Assembly (NCBI GenBank): GCA_029777735.1
Contig: JAKORR010000682.1
Coordinates: 1-20,023, forward strand
DNA: 20,023 nt
Direction: 5' to 3'
Origin: Armatimonadota bacterium
GTDB lineage: Bacteria > Armatimonadota > Zipacnadia > Zipacnadales > FEN-943
In this document: piece after piece, positions 1 through 7,578 of the stretch
Layout: each line of letters begins with the position of its first letter
Numbering within the stretch: the first letter of the stretch is position 1
Translations under genes and position numbers: made by a program
Notes under the pieces: generated by a model
Told to the model about the DNA's origin: nothing
The model's database searches: none
The model's input: only the letters and a program-made list of their open reading frames with translations

Positions 1-252
1 ATCTCTGCAGGCACCGGAAGCCGGACGGAGCCTTCCTAGGCCCCCTGCGTGTGCCTGCACAAGTGATGCTGCCTGCCCGGTCGCCGGTGAAGTCCCCCGC
101 TGCATGGCTGCGTAGCTCCTCGATGTAACCCCGACAGGCTTTGCCAAGGGCGCTTTGCCAAATCCCGACAATGGCAGAGCAAGCGTCCTGTGACACTTCA
201 GCACGTGCGTTGGCTAGTTTCCCTGCTGGCCAGCCTAGAGCCAAGACCAAGG
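1..252. other. No gene recognised (left edge)
   Basis: I see no convincing coding frame, RNA gene or terminator here. The only internal structure is a short direct repeat of GCTTTGCCAA near 138-163. This is the region downstream of the HEPN gene. Confidence 0.5.
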
Positions 253-717
253 TCACTCAGCCAACCCAAGCTCTGGGTGGGCCTCCTTTAGCCAGCTTAT
301 GACCGATGCCTCGAAGGCCCTTGCCTCGCTAATTAGCTCTTCCACCTGGCTCAGGCCCACCGCGCCCACCCTTTCGTACGCGACGAGATTCCGTTGCTTC
401 CGGCACTCCTGGAAGTAGCTGGCTTCATCCCTCCATCCCCCGCTATTCGCCACTGCCAGGAACTCGAACATGGTCCTGTGTTGGCCAGGACGGGAACTAG
501 GCCGGTAACCCTCGGCCGTCATCACCACTTCAGCCAGGAACCTCGCAGCCGCATAGGCATCCTGGTAGCGGCCATCCACCGACTGCTCCTCCACCTGCGC
601 GTCGCCCAGGGCCTGTTCAGCGGCTTCCCGCAGTTCCTCTACCCGTACCCGAACTTCCTCAGCCGTCAGCTTGTGCTCCCGTATGCTTCCCTGCGCCAGT
701 AATCGCTCGTAGCTCAT
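253..717 (-). CDS. HEPN-domain protein, partner of a nucleotidyltransferase (toxin-antitoxin type)
   Basis: This all-helical protein of about 154 residues has a HEPN-like core. The C-terminal half carries ECRKQRNLVAYER, the arginine-asparagine-tyrosine pattern of nucleotidyltransferase-associated HEPN proteins. The classical toxin motif RX4-6H is not met because a Tyr stands where His would be, so ribonuclease activity is uncertain. I prefer the ATG at 717: GGAG lies 6 nt before it but directly abuts the alternative ATG at 723. The gene overlaps the upstream nucleotidyltransferase gene by 59 bp, which implies translational coupling in one operon. In known MNT-HEPN pairs the HEPN protein is an RNase toxin and the nucleotidyltransferase neutralises it by AMPylation. 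Which member is toxic here is inferred, not seen. Confidence 0.75.
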   Translation of the reverse strand: MSYERLLAQGSIREHKLTAEEVRVRVEELREAAEQALGDAQVEEQSVDGRYQDAYAAARFLAEVVMTAEGYRPSSRPGQHRTMFEFLAVANSGGWRDEASYFQECRKQRNLVAYERVGAVGLSQVEELISEARAFEASVISWLKEAHPELGLAE

Positions 718-1300
718 CTTCATCTCCGATGACGAATATCTTGTCCCCGCGCATGACGCTCATTAGGAACGGCTTTCTGCCGGCCACACCCCGTGCGAAC
801 TCCTCCGTAGTGTGCAGAACAGGGTTCACCTCGCGACCGAGCTCCCGCTGAAGCTCCCTTAAGGCGCCCGAGAGCTGTCTCATGCCCACTTCCCCTATAA
901 CCATGAGATCAATGTCGCTCTCGATCGTGTCTTCGCCTTGAGCCACTGAGCCGAAGATGAAGGCAACCCTGATCGGCAGATCGCTCAGCGCGCTGGCGAT
1001 CATCCCTCCGGCGCCCAGGGTCTTGAGCATCATTCGCCGCAACTCGGGCCAGATCGGGTAGTCCTCGTTGACCGAGTAGGGCTTCAAACGCCCCCGCCGC
1101 TCTGATCCTAGGAGCCCGATCCCCTCAAGCAGATGCAACTGCTTCGCTGCTTCCTGCACCGTGATACCCTGTTGCCGCGCTACCTCGCTGGCCGTAACGT
1201 CTTCCCCACCGGCTGACGCCAGTGCGGCCAGCACCAGTGCGCGGGCCTTGGACCCAAACAGGTCTCCCAGGCTGTCGATTGCGTTTCTCTCTCGTGTCAT
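659..1300 (-). CDS. Winged-helix plus minimal nucleotidyltransferase (MNT) protein, putative antitoxin
   Basis: The protein has 213 residues. Residues about 10-75 resemble a winged helix-turn-helix domain (TASEVARQQGITVQEAAKQLHLLEGIGLL). Residues 110-200 are a polymerase-beta-like nucleotidyltransferase: GSVAQG at 117-122 followed by SDIDLMV at 128-134, which matches the GSX10DXD metal-binding signature with both aspartates present. A separate minimal NTase next to a HEPN gene is a known toxin-antitoxin arrangement. The fused DNA-binding domain suggests the antitoxin also represses its own promoter, which is inference. It is the first gene of a two-gene operon and overlaps the HEPN gene. The ATG at 1300 sits 6 nt after a TATAAT box, so the message may be leaderless. 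Confidence 0.8.
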   Translation of the reverse strand: MTRERNAIDSLGDLFGSKARALVLAALASAGGEDVTASEVARQQGITVQEAAKQLHLLEGIGLLGSERRGRLKPYSVNEDYPIWPELRRMMLKTLGAGGMIASALSDLPIRVAFIFGSVAQGEDTIESDIDLMVIGEVGMRQLSGALRELQRELGREVNPVLHTTEEFARGVAGRKPFLMSVMRGDKIFVIGDEDELRAITGAGKHTGAQADG

Positions 1301-1306
1301 GCCCCT

Positions 1307-1335
1307 ATTATAACTGATACGATTACATATATCAC
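1307..1335 (-). promoter_or_regulatory. Promoter of the MNT-HEPN operon (possibly leaderless)
   Basis: The minus strand has a perfect TATAAT at 1312-1307 and GTGATA (4 of 6 to TTGACA) at 1335-1330, with 17 bp between them. Transcription would start within about a base of the ATG at 1300, leaving no room for a usual leader. Confidence 0.5.
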
Positions 1336-1742
1336 CTATCCGCTTACAGAGGCACTTCCGAAACCTGCGCGATTGCCCAGATTTCCCCGGCAGGTGGGCG
1401 AGTGTCCGTCACCACTCGGCGGGGCCCTCGGCCTCTTCCCGATGCTCGATGCTCTCTACTGCCGACAGCTCCCGATCGAGGGAGTACAGCCGCCCCTACC
1501 CCCTCCCTCCGTACCCCTCTTACCCCGCAGACAGCACTACGCCAACCGCCAGCCTTCCAAGGACGCCCGGCAACCCCATACACCTCCCGTCAAGGCCGCC
1601 CGCTGTGCCTGTAGGCCTCCGCAACGAGAACCCAACTTCCCCTGGGGCTGTCCGAGGCCAACGGGCACGCCTAAACACAAGAGGGACCCGACACGGGTGG
1701 TTTCGTCAATCTCTCACTGCAGCCCCCAGCTGCCAGGCCACC
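1336..1742. other. About 400 bp without a recognisable gene
   Basis: The plus strand is strongly pyrimidine-rich (many CCC and CCTCC runs), which keeps several frames open by composition alone. None of the translations looks like a protein: they are rich in Arg, Pro and Ser and show no motif. No RNA gene or clear terminator is visible. Confidence 0.5.
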
Positions 1743-1964
1743 TCAACGAGCCACCTGGTAGATGACTGGCCGGTAGCGTGGCGGGGGAATGGGTCTACCC
1801 GTCTCGCGTGCCGACTCCAGCCAAGCGGCCTTGGCCTTCTCCACTTCAGCCAAAGCCTCCTCCGGCGTCTCGCCGAAGGCAGAACAGTGTTCCAAGTCCG
1901 GAATATCGGCGATGTATCCGCCGTCTTCCTCGCTGTAGAAGATGTTGATATGGTAGTCCGTCAT
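1743..1964 (-). CDS. hicB: HicB-family antitoxin (short form)
   Basis: The 73-residue protein begins MTDYHINIFYSEEDGGYIADIPDLEHCSAFGETPEEALAEV, the typical HicB partial RNase-H-like fold (EEDGGYIADIPDL, then GETPEEAL). It is the antitoxin that binds and neutralises HicA. The protein ends soon after the fold, with a basic-proline tail, and has no room for the C-terminal helix-turn-helix or ribbon-helix-helix of longer HicB proteins, so self-repression by HicB alone is doubtful. Its ATG overlaps the end of hicA by 4 bp, a standard coupled arrangement. Confidence 0.88.
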   Translation of the reverse strand: MTDYHINIFYSEEDGGYIADIPDLEHCSAFGETPEEALAEVEKAKAAWLESARETGRPIPPPRYRPVIYQVAR

Positions 1965-2218
1965 TCCCCCTCCTCCAGAGACAGGCTATACCGCTCCACA
2001 AGCCTGAGAAACTGGCGAATCTGGTACGGCTTAGCCTCGCCTTTAACTTCCTGCAGATTCAGCATCTCCGGGACGGATGGATGGGCCAGAATGTGATGGC
2101 TGCCACTGATGCGCACCACGCGGAACCCAAACCCCTCCGCAAGAGCTACCATATCCCGGAAGGCCACGTTATGCAACGCGCCTCCGGCTATCCGCCGAAG
2201 CAGCTCCCTGCGCCTCAT
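1961..2218 (-). CDS. hicA: HicA-family mRNA interferase toxin
   Basis: The 85-residue toxin has a double-stranded-RNA-binding-like fold. GSHHILAHP (residues 39-47) holds the catalytic histidine of the HicA family, and the C-terminal part (KPYQIRQFLRLVE) matches the usual end. HicA cleaves mRNA and is held in check by HicB. I use the ATG at 2218 because GGAGGTG stands about 5 nt upstream; the reading frame stays open to 2248 but lacks such a site there. Toxin-first order with hicB overlapping by 4 bp is usual for the family. No clear promoter could be picked out upstream. Confidence 0.88.
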   Translation of the reverse strand: MRRRELLRRIAGGALHNVAFRDMVALAEGFGFRVVRISGSHHILAHPSVPEMLNLQEVKGEAKPYQIRQFLRLVERYSLSLEEGE

Positions 2219-2522
2219 GGGCCCACCTCCGAGAGGGTAAAGCGCCACGGATTGCCGTCTGGGTACTTGCCTTTGCCTGCTTCATGGTGCCCTCCTCACC
2301 GGTAGCCTTCGCGTTCAGACCCCCCAAGTGCCCACAAGTCGCCCGCCTCTCCCCGCCACGCACCCATCCAAAGGCCATGGTCGCTGTTATCGCGCAGGCT
2401 ACCGAACCGTCCCACCGAGGCAATAGGCACCATTGCCATACCCCTCGGCACGCGCCTGGTCAAGGCTGTCGGGCGGGAAGGCGCCCCCATGGCCCACGCG
2501 GATGATGTGAATCCGACAGCCT
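2219..2522. other. Gap between the NYN and hicA genes; no secure gene
   Basis: A 38-codon minus-strand frame starts at ATG 2284 behind an excellent GAGGAGG site and runs into hicA in another frame (end 2169). Its product is basic and featureless, so I do not call it; it could be a coupling leader peptide. A different minus frame reads GKYPDGNPWRFTLSEVGP and stops exactly over the hicA ATG, which looks like the tail of a lost gene, but it has no start codon. Confidence 0.35.
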
Positions 2523-3146
2523 TCAGGTGGAAGGCCGAACAAGGTCGTTTGCGATAGACGTGATATCGAACGAGGCCCAGCACGTGCGGGCCAGATCGTG
2601 GCCTCGACCAGGCCAACTGGCGTTGATGACCTTGAAGCCCTTCTCCTGTAGCCTCTCTACACAGGGGATCATGTCCACGTCCGACGACACCAACACGGCT
2701 ACGTCAAAGGCCTGCTCCCACGCGAGCGATAACACGTCCGTAACGATGGCAGCGTCTACGCCCTTCTCACGGGCCCGAACTAAAGGCTCCCCGCAGCACG
2801 GACATTCGGTGAACTCTGTTTTGCAGCTGCGGCAGTAGAAGGTGGCCCGCTTGTCCTTGCGCTCGGTGGTGAAGACACGGAAGCCAGCCTGCCGGTCGAG
2901 GAAGTCGCTCAGCCACTTCTTGAGGTTGGCCTCCACCGACCTGGCCGGGTTGTAGGATGCGTACACGCGAGTCTCCTCGAGGTTGAGTGTCTCGGCAATA
3001 CCGGCAGCCTTGATCGCTGTGCCCGCCTGCGCGACGAACAGCGCGGGCAGTCGCGGCCAGTCACACTGGCGGCTCTGAGGCATGTGATCGTTCCAGCTCA
3101 ACTGGAAGTTCCAGAAGTCCACGAATACCCGCGTGCGAAAAGGCAC
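2523..3146 (-). CDS. NYN (PIN-like) ribonuclease with a zinc-ribbon insert
   Basis: The 207-residue protein opens with VFVDFWNFQ (Asp10, Asn13), the first acidic strand of NYN/LabA-like nucleases. It continues with KGVDAAIVTDVL (Asp131) and VSSDVDMIPCVERLQEKGFKVI (Asp156, Asp158), so the usual carboxylate cluster is present. Four cysteines at about 105, 108, 115 and 118 (YCRSC, then CPCC) form a zinc ribbon inserted before the second acidic motif. NYN proteins are metal-dependent RNases, and this one should be cytoplasmic. I chose GTG 3146 because AGGGAGG lies 8 nt upstream and the family motif then falls at the N-terminus. The frame stays open to 3287, but that part is the structured leader. 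Its RNA target is unknown. Confidence 0.82.
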   Translation of the reverse strand: MPFRTRVFVDFWNFQLSWNDHMPQSRQCDWPRLPALFVAQAGTAIKAAGIAETLNLEETRVYASYNPARSVEANLKKWLSDFLDRQAGFRVFTTERKDKRATFYCRSCKTEFTECPCCGEPLVRAREKGVDAAIVTDVLSLAWEQAFDVAVLVSSDVDMIPCVERLQEKGFKVINASWPGRGHDLARTCWASFDITSIANDLVRPST

Positions 3147-3174
3147 CTCAAACCCCTCCCTAACAACAAAATAC

Positions 3175-3198
3175 GGGGACCCTCCTGCGAGAGTCCCC
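3175..3198 (-). terminator. Terminator-like (attenuator) hairpin before the NYN gene
   Basis: On the minus strand a 10-bp stem (one G-U pair) closes a GCAG loop and is followed directly by GUAUUUUGUUGUU. The structure sits upstream of the ribosome-binding site, so it would act as an attenuator of the NYN gene and not as an end-of-gene terminator. The U tract is interrupted by G, so termination strength is uncertain. Confidence 0.5.
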
Positions 3199-3211
3199 AG
3201 TAAAAGCCCTC

Positions 3212-3227
3212 GAGCCCCGAAGGGCCC
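3212..3227 (-). other. UUCG-tetraloop hairpin in the NYN leader
   Basis: The minus strand reads GGGCCC-TTCG-GGGCTC: a 6-bp stem with one G-U pair, capped by the very stable C(UUCG)G tetraloop. It lies between the repeat hairpins and the terminator-like hairpin. Confidence 0.55.
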
Positions 3228-3308
3228 GGCGGTGTCTTTCGTGAGGCCACACTGCACCTCACGGCGGTATATTTCGTGAAGCCACACTGCACCTCACGGC
3301 GGTGTCTT
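3228..3308 (-). repeat. Two tandem 35-bp repeats plus an 11-bp partial, each forming a hairpin
   Basis: Units lie at 3228-3262 and 3263-3297 with a truncated third at 3298-3308. On the minus strand each contains a 7-bp stem around the loop GCAGTGTG (3262-3241 and 3297-3276). The two copies differ in a stem base so that one has G-C where the other has G-U. One pair is G-U on the minus strand but C-A on the plus strand, which favours folding as minus-strand RNA. They abut directly with no spacer, so this is not CRISPR. Confidence 0.8.
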
Positions 3309-3314
3309 GCTCTT

Positions 3315-3343
3315 ATTATAGCCACACGGACTGCTGAAGTCAA
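3315..3343 (-). promoter_or_regulatory. Near-consensus sigma-70 promoter of the NYN gene
   Basis: The minus strand has TTGACT (3343-3338), exactly 17 bp, then TATAAT (3320-3315). Transcription would begin near 3308, at the first repeat, which makes the repeats part of the RNA. Confidence 0.75.
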
Positions 3344-3737
3344 CATCATAGTGGGCGCGATTCTGCCAAGCGTACACGTCGAGATGATAGTCGATCAATA
3401 CCTCTCAGGTCCTTCGCCCTTGGCCTGGCACAGCCAAACCACCCGATCGGAGGGCCTGTTGTCCAGTGACCCCGTGGGTGTCTTCCGCCCGCACGCATGA
3501 GGAGGGACGGCAGGTCCCGCCCCGCCCAGAACCGCGACGGGCCGCCCGCGAAGTCCGACGGTCTCTACCTATCGCGTCGAAGCACCACGCAACGGGCACC
3601 CTTGCCCTACTCCTATGCGCGTGCGTAAGGCTGTCCGATGTGAAGACGACCGCATGTCCCGCTCGGATGACCTCCGCAATCTGGCACTGCGTCTTCTGCA
3701 CCTTCGTGCTACAAGCACTCCTTGGCGGAAAGCTGTA
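3344..3737. other. About 390 bp between the methyltransferase and NYN genes; no gene recognised
   Basis: Several frames are open for 70-100 codons on both strands, but all are basic, Arg-rich and without motifs, and they shadow one another. No good T-tract terminator for the methyltransferase gene is visible. A small conserved gene cannot be excluded. Confidence 0.45.
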
Positions 3738-6700
3738 TTAGGCACTTGCCGATTTGGCCAGCCGGGCGTGGCAAGCGTCCAGGATGGCATCGTATACGTC
3801 GTCTAGTGCCGACTCACTGAGGCCAAGTGCTATTAGAAGTGCCGAATCCATACTGCGCCTGTCTGCCTGCCCAAACTCCTCCTGCGGCATACCCAGCGGC
3901 CGCTCTGCAAGAGACACGAAGGCCTCCCAGATTTGGTTCCATACAGGAAGGTCTGCCATCCACATAGGAATCAGAACCGGCTTGGCGCGCACTCCATCTA
4001 CTGTCAATTCCGCTACGGTAAAGGCCCCCGTCATTTCTCGCGACGTAACTTCGACCAACAGCCGGTCGATTGCTGAGTTCAGCGCGACCAAGAGAGGCCG
4101 AACCATCGCCTTGCTAGTGCGGATTGGGTACAGCCGCTGGTCACAGGGAAAGACCGACGGGTTCCAGAAGGTGCAATGCCGTTCGCCTATGCTCTTCCAC
4201 CAGAGTACTTGGGCTCTCGGTATGTCAGGCAGGTCGTACCATAGTCGCCGACTCGCGGTGGTTGACCGCCCCGCATAGCCATGCTGCTTTCCCCACCGAA
4301 GTAGGGCCTCGACTCGCAACCCGCGTAGGTGTGCCCACGGTTGCCGACAGTCCAGAACATAGAGAGACAGGTGGTCTCGACTGATCTTGACTGATGGCAG
4401 GTCGCGGGGCCGCCGGATAAGGGGCAAGAGGAACTCTTCTTCGACCTGCCCTTCCCACCCTGCCCCGTTGCGGACGTGCAGGAGGCCCTTGGGCGCTGGC
4501 TGACCCGTGGGCTCAAGATAGAAGAACTCATTCGCGCCGGTCGTGAAGCCGCGGCGCACCTCCGCAATCTCCCCCAGCGGCACCAGCTTATCCCCAGCCG
4601 CCTCCAGAATCTCGTAGTAGATGTCCGGCGCCCGCAGGTACTTGCCGCCCCACTTGTCGCCCTCATACCGGCCGGGCAGTATCAGCGGGCCCTTGGACCC
4701 GCGTCCCTTCCCACGCTTGGGCTTGGCACGCTCCTCTTGCTCCTCTTCCCTATCGCCAGCCGCCAGGCCGCGCTCCAACAGCTCTCGCTGGGTGATTGGG
4801 TACACCCTGAACTCGGGCCGGGTGACCCTCTCGGTGGCGGTGTCTATCTCCTCGAAGACCACCGGGTGCAGAATCTCCTCGAAGGGCACGCGGACCACCA
4901 CGAACCGCGCTGTATGGTCCAGCGCTGCGTCTCGCTTCTTGTTGTTCGGCGCATCAAAGAGGGCAATGACTGTGTTCACATCTGCCTGGGCAAAGGAGCG
5001 CTTCACCTGGTTGTCCAGGATAAGGTGGATTGGGACTTGGCGTGCGAGAAACTCCTGCAACGCCGCACCATAGCCCACGTCCAGCCAGGAATTCGAAGTG
5101 ATGAAGCAGAAGACCCCACGGTCGTTGAGCAGGGAGAGGGCGTGGAAGTAGAAATAAACATACAAGTCACTCCGGCCGCTCAGTTTGACTCTGGGACGCC
5201 CGGGGTCCCGGCCAAAGTAGGAGGGATAGGCGGCATAGACCGAGCGCTCCAAAGCCGCCTTGTAGCAGGCGCGGCCCTCCTTGGACTGCTCCGACAAGGG
5301 CACTTCGGGGTCGGCGATGCGCTCCTGCCGGACATAGGGCGGGTTTCCGATGACGATGTCGAAGCCGCGCGTGTCTCCCTCGAAGATCTCCACGAAGGCC
5401 AGATCCCACACGAAGGGTACCTGCTTGGCCTTCAGAATCGCGGCGTGGGCCTGCCCGACGCTCTCAAGCTGGGCCTCAACCTGCTCGCGCTGCTGCTCGA
5501 GCTCCCGCCGCTCCTCGGGCGATGCGGCGTCCTCCTCGGTGCCGTCTATCCTGCGCTGACGCTCTCCCAGCCTCGTGGCGATACGTTGGACCTGCTGCTC
5601 CAGCGCCGTGGCCTTATGATGGAGTATGTCAAGAAACAGCTTGCGCTCTTCCTTTCTTATCTCGTCCTCTGCCTCCGGGGAGTAGTGTTCCTTGGCTTCG
5701 TAGAAGGCGAGCTTGTGGTCCTGGAGTTTGCGCAGGCGTCCGCGCAGGTTGGTCGGGACAGTCACGTCGGTCTTGAGGTGGGCAAGGTTCACCCCCGCTA
5801 CTTCCTGCACCAGGCTGTCCCCCTGCCGGATTTTGAAGGACAGATTGGGCAGGAGAGGCCGTGGACCCTGAAGCTCGCCGGGCTCCAGTTCGGTATGCAC
5901 CACAAGCTGAAGCCACAGGCGCAGTTCGGCTATCTCAACAGCCCACTGCATCACGTCCACGCCGTAGAGGTTGTAGCCGATGATCTCGCGCTTGGCCTCG
6001 TTCTCGGTCTGGGCCACGCCTATCTGGGCCGCCGCCCGCTGACGCAGGTCGAAGAGAATATTCATCATCCCGACGAGGAAGGAGCCCGAGCCGCAGGCTG
6101 GATCAACCACTGTGACACCGCGGATCAGCCCACCCAGGCGGGGCCAGAGGTCAAGGTCGGCCGCTGCCTGGTCGGCGTGGGCCTTCTCGTCGGGTTCCAG
6201 AGAGAACACAAGCTCGTAGATTAGATCACGGTGTTCATCGCCTAGGTGGTTGCGCAGGTAGTCGGACAGGGCGAGACGGCACATGAGGTCAATCTCGGTG
6301 GGCGCGGTGTAGAAGATGCCCGCCTCACGCTGCCTGGTGCGATCCTCGGCCGCCTCGGAACCTGGCTCGGAGATGTTGACCAGGCTCTCGTACACGTGCC
6401 CGATCATCTCCGGGTCTACCGCGACCTCCTGGTCGAGGGGGCTGTCCTCGGAGATCGTGAAGTTATAGCGTTCGAAGAAGCCGTCCGCGGGGTCGAGTAG
6501 GCCCTCGAAGAACTCGTCGTGGATAACGACGCGGCCGCTGTGCCTCAGGTCCAAGTCGTCACGGGAAAACAAACCGCCGTTGAGGTAAGGGGCGTTGCGG
6601 AGGGTCTCTCGAAGGTCCGCAGGCATGTAGTCGCGCTTGTTCACCAGGGAGGCTTCCGCCGGACTGGCAAAGGCTTCGAAGAAGAGCGGCTCGAGCCACT

Positions 6701-7544
6701 GGCTGAAGAAGCCCGTGGGCTTGCGGCCGCGTTGGGTGAGGTAGGCCTGCCAGTAATGGGTCATGAAGTCGGGATCGTCGCCGAGCCAGCGCTTGCGCTG
6801 GATGAAGTACACGAACATGATGCGGCTGAGGAGGCGAAGGGCGTAGTCGTGGGCCGACTGTAGGTCATCGGTAGCGTCAAGAAGCTCCTTCTGCAGCGCC
6901 AGGAACTGCTTCTTGAACCCCTGGAAGAACTCCACGGTAACCCTCTCGACGTTGAAGGCTTCGTTGTGCCTATCGTGGATCTGAGCGGCCGGCAGGGTGT
7001 CGGCTTCAAGGGCGGAGAGCCGGATGTGGCTGAACCGCTCAATGGCGGTACGAAGCTTGTCCTCGGGACCGACGGCGATGCGCCTCAATATATGGCGGAG
7101 GCGGCGTTCGCCTTCCTTGCCGCGGGTGGTCTCTGACACGAGACGGGGATTGACGAAGTGCCAATGCTGCTGTTTAGGATCGGAGAACACGAGCAGGGAA
7201 TCGGGAAAGGCTCTCTCGCTGAGCACCTGCTGAGCGATGGCTCGCTCATCGGTGAGACGCAGTCGTGCGCTCTCGCGTTGGCCAGCTTGAAGGGGCACGT
7301 AGATGACCTTGAACTGACCGTGGTGGCCTGCGGCTGCCAGGATCTGGGGAGGCGTTGGACACTTGCAAGCCACGGCCTCTTGCGCTCTTTTGGACCATCC
7401 GGTGGTGGACAATGGCTCAAGGACAACCTCGTAGTTGAGGTCAGCGAAAAGCTGAGCCAGAGACTGCACCTTGTTCTCCGTAGGTCCGCGAAGCTCCTCA
7501 AAGGCTTGCTGGACCGCCAGCCCGCTGTCCTGGTTCTGCGCCAC
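3738..7544 (-). CDS. Eco57I/type IIG-like DNA methyltransferase (restriction-modification)
   Basis: The predicted protein has 1268 residues. It carries the SAM-binding motif I DPACGSGSF (about 481-489) and the catalytic motif IV NPPY (about 734-737, in GFDIVIGNPPYVRQE), which mark an N6-adenine methyltransferase of the gamma class. A charged helical or coiled-coil insert of about 120 residues lies between them, and a long C-terminal region fits target recognition. Residues 200-420 (FVYFIQRKRWLGDD; VAVDPEMIGHVYESLVN) match large single-chain type IIG enzymes. The N-terminal 200 residues may be a nuclease domain, but I cannot find a clear PD-(D/E)XK set, so restriction activity is unproven. GTG 7544 is chosen because GAGGGAGG precedes it by about 8 nt; the frame is open to a TTG at 7727, where no such site is seen. 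No separate specificity or nuclease gene is adjacent. Confidence 0.85.
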   Translation of the reverse strand: MAQNQDSGLAVQQAFEELRGPTENKVQSLAQLFADLNYEVVLEPLSTTGWSKRAQEAVACKCPTPPQILAAAGHHGQFKVIYVPLQAGQRESARLRLTDERAIAQQVLSERAFPDSLLVFSDPKQQHWHFVNPRLVSETTRGKEGERRLRHILRRIAVGPEDKLRTAIERFSHIRLSALEADTLPAAQIHDRHNEAFNVERVTVEFFQGFKKQFLALQKELLDATDDLQSAHDYALRLLSRIMFVYFIQRKRWLGDDPDFMTHYWQAYLTQRGRKPTGFFSQWLEPLFFEAFASPAEASLVNKRDYMPADLRETLRNAPYLNGGLFSRDDLDLRHSGRVVIHDEFFEGLLDPADGFFERYNFTISEDSPLDQEVAVDPEMIGHVYESLVNISEPGSEAAEDRTRQREAGIFYTAPTEIDLMCRLALSDYLRNHLGDEHRDLIYELVFSLEPDEKAHADQAAADLDLWPRLGGLIRGVTVVDPACGSGSFLVGMMNILFDLRQRAAAQIGVAQTENEAKREIIGYNLYGVDVMQWAVEIAELRLWLQLVVHTELEPGELQGPRPLLPNLSFKIRQGDSLVQEVAGVNLAHLKTDVTVPTNLRGRLRKLQDHKLAFYEAKEHYSPEAEDEIRKEERKLFLDILHHKATALEQQVQRIATRLGERQRRIDGTEEDAASPEERRELEQQREQVEAQLESVGQAHAAILKAKQVPFVWDLAFVEIFEGDTRGFDIVIGNPPYVRQERIADPEVPLSEQSKEGRACYKAALERSVYAAYPSYFGRDPGRPRVKLSGRSDLYVYFYFHALSLLNDRGVFCFITSNSWLDVGYGAALQEFLARQVPIHLILDNQVKRSFAQADVNTVIALFDAPNNKKRDAALDHTARFVVVRVPFEEILHPVVFEEIDTATERVTRPEFRVYPITQRELLERGLAAGDREEEQEERAKPKRGKGRGSKGPLILPGRYEGDKWGGKYLRAPDIYYEILEAAGDKLVPLGEIAEVRRGFTTGANEFFYLEPTGQPAPKGLLHVRNGAGWEGQVEEEFLLPLIRRPRDLPSVKISRDHLSLYVLDCRQPWAHLRGLRVEALLRWGKQHGYAGRSTTASRRLWYDLPDIPRAQVLWWKSIGERHCTFWNPSVFPCDQRLYPIRTSKAMVRPLLVALNSAIDRLLVEVTSREMTGAFTVAELTVDGVRAKPVLIPMWMADLPVWNQIWEAFVSLAERPLGMPQEEFGQADRRSMDSALLIALGLSESALDDVYDAILDACHARLAKSASA

Positions 7545-7578
7545 AGGGTCCGCCTCCCTCGTCACTTCGCAGCCTAGC

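Larger units (their letters stand above)
3147..3308 (-). promoter_or_regulatory. Structured 5' leader of the NYN ribonuclease gene
   Basis: Between the predicted transcription start (about 3308) and the GTG at 3146, about 160 nt of leader contain in order two tandem repeat hairpins (3297-3276 and 3262-3241), a UUCG-capped hairpin (3227-3212), a strong 10-bp hairpin (3198-3175) followed by a U-rich stretch (3174-3161), and then the ribosome-binding site. A leader this ordered suggests attenuation or translation control, or self-recognition by the encoded RNase. I do not recognise a known riboswitch class. Confidence 0.55.

Noticed and set aside
1344..2096. Long open frames on both strands in the 1.3-2.1 kb region
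   Set aside because: They arise from pyrimidine-rich composition and overlap hicB and hicA; no protein-like pattern.
2169..2284. 38-codon ORF with an excellent ribosome-binding site before hicA
   Set aside because: The product is featureless and overlaps hicA in another frame; without conservation data I do not call it a gene.
2329..2338. Isolated GCCCACAAG match to the 17-bp iteron
   Set aside because: A single half-site without neighbours at 17-bp spacing is expected by chance.
3147..3287. N-terminal extension of the NYN protein to 3287
   Set aside because: The extension would encode the hairpins and the terminator-like structure and has no family similarity; GTG 3146 has a proper ribosome-binding site.
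3228..3308. CRISPR array (35-bp repeats)
   Set aside because: The units abut with no spacers, there are only two full copies, and they lie in the leader of one gene with no cas genes nearby.
4476..6224. 582-codon plus-strand ORF opposite the methyltransferase gene
   Set aside because: It is antisense to a clearly recognisable methyltransferase; long antisense frames are common in GC-rich genes.
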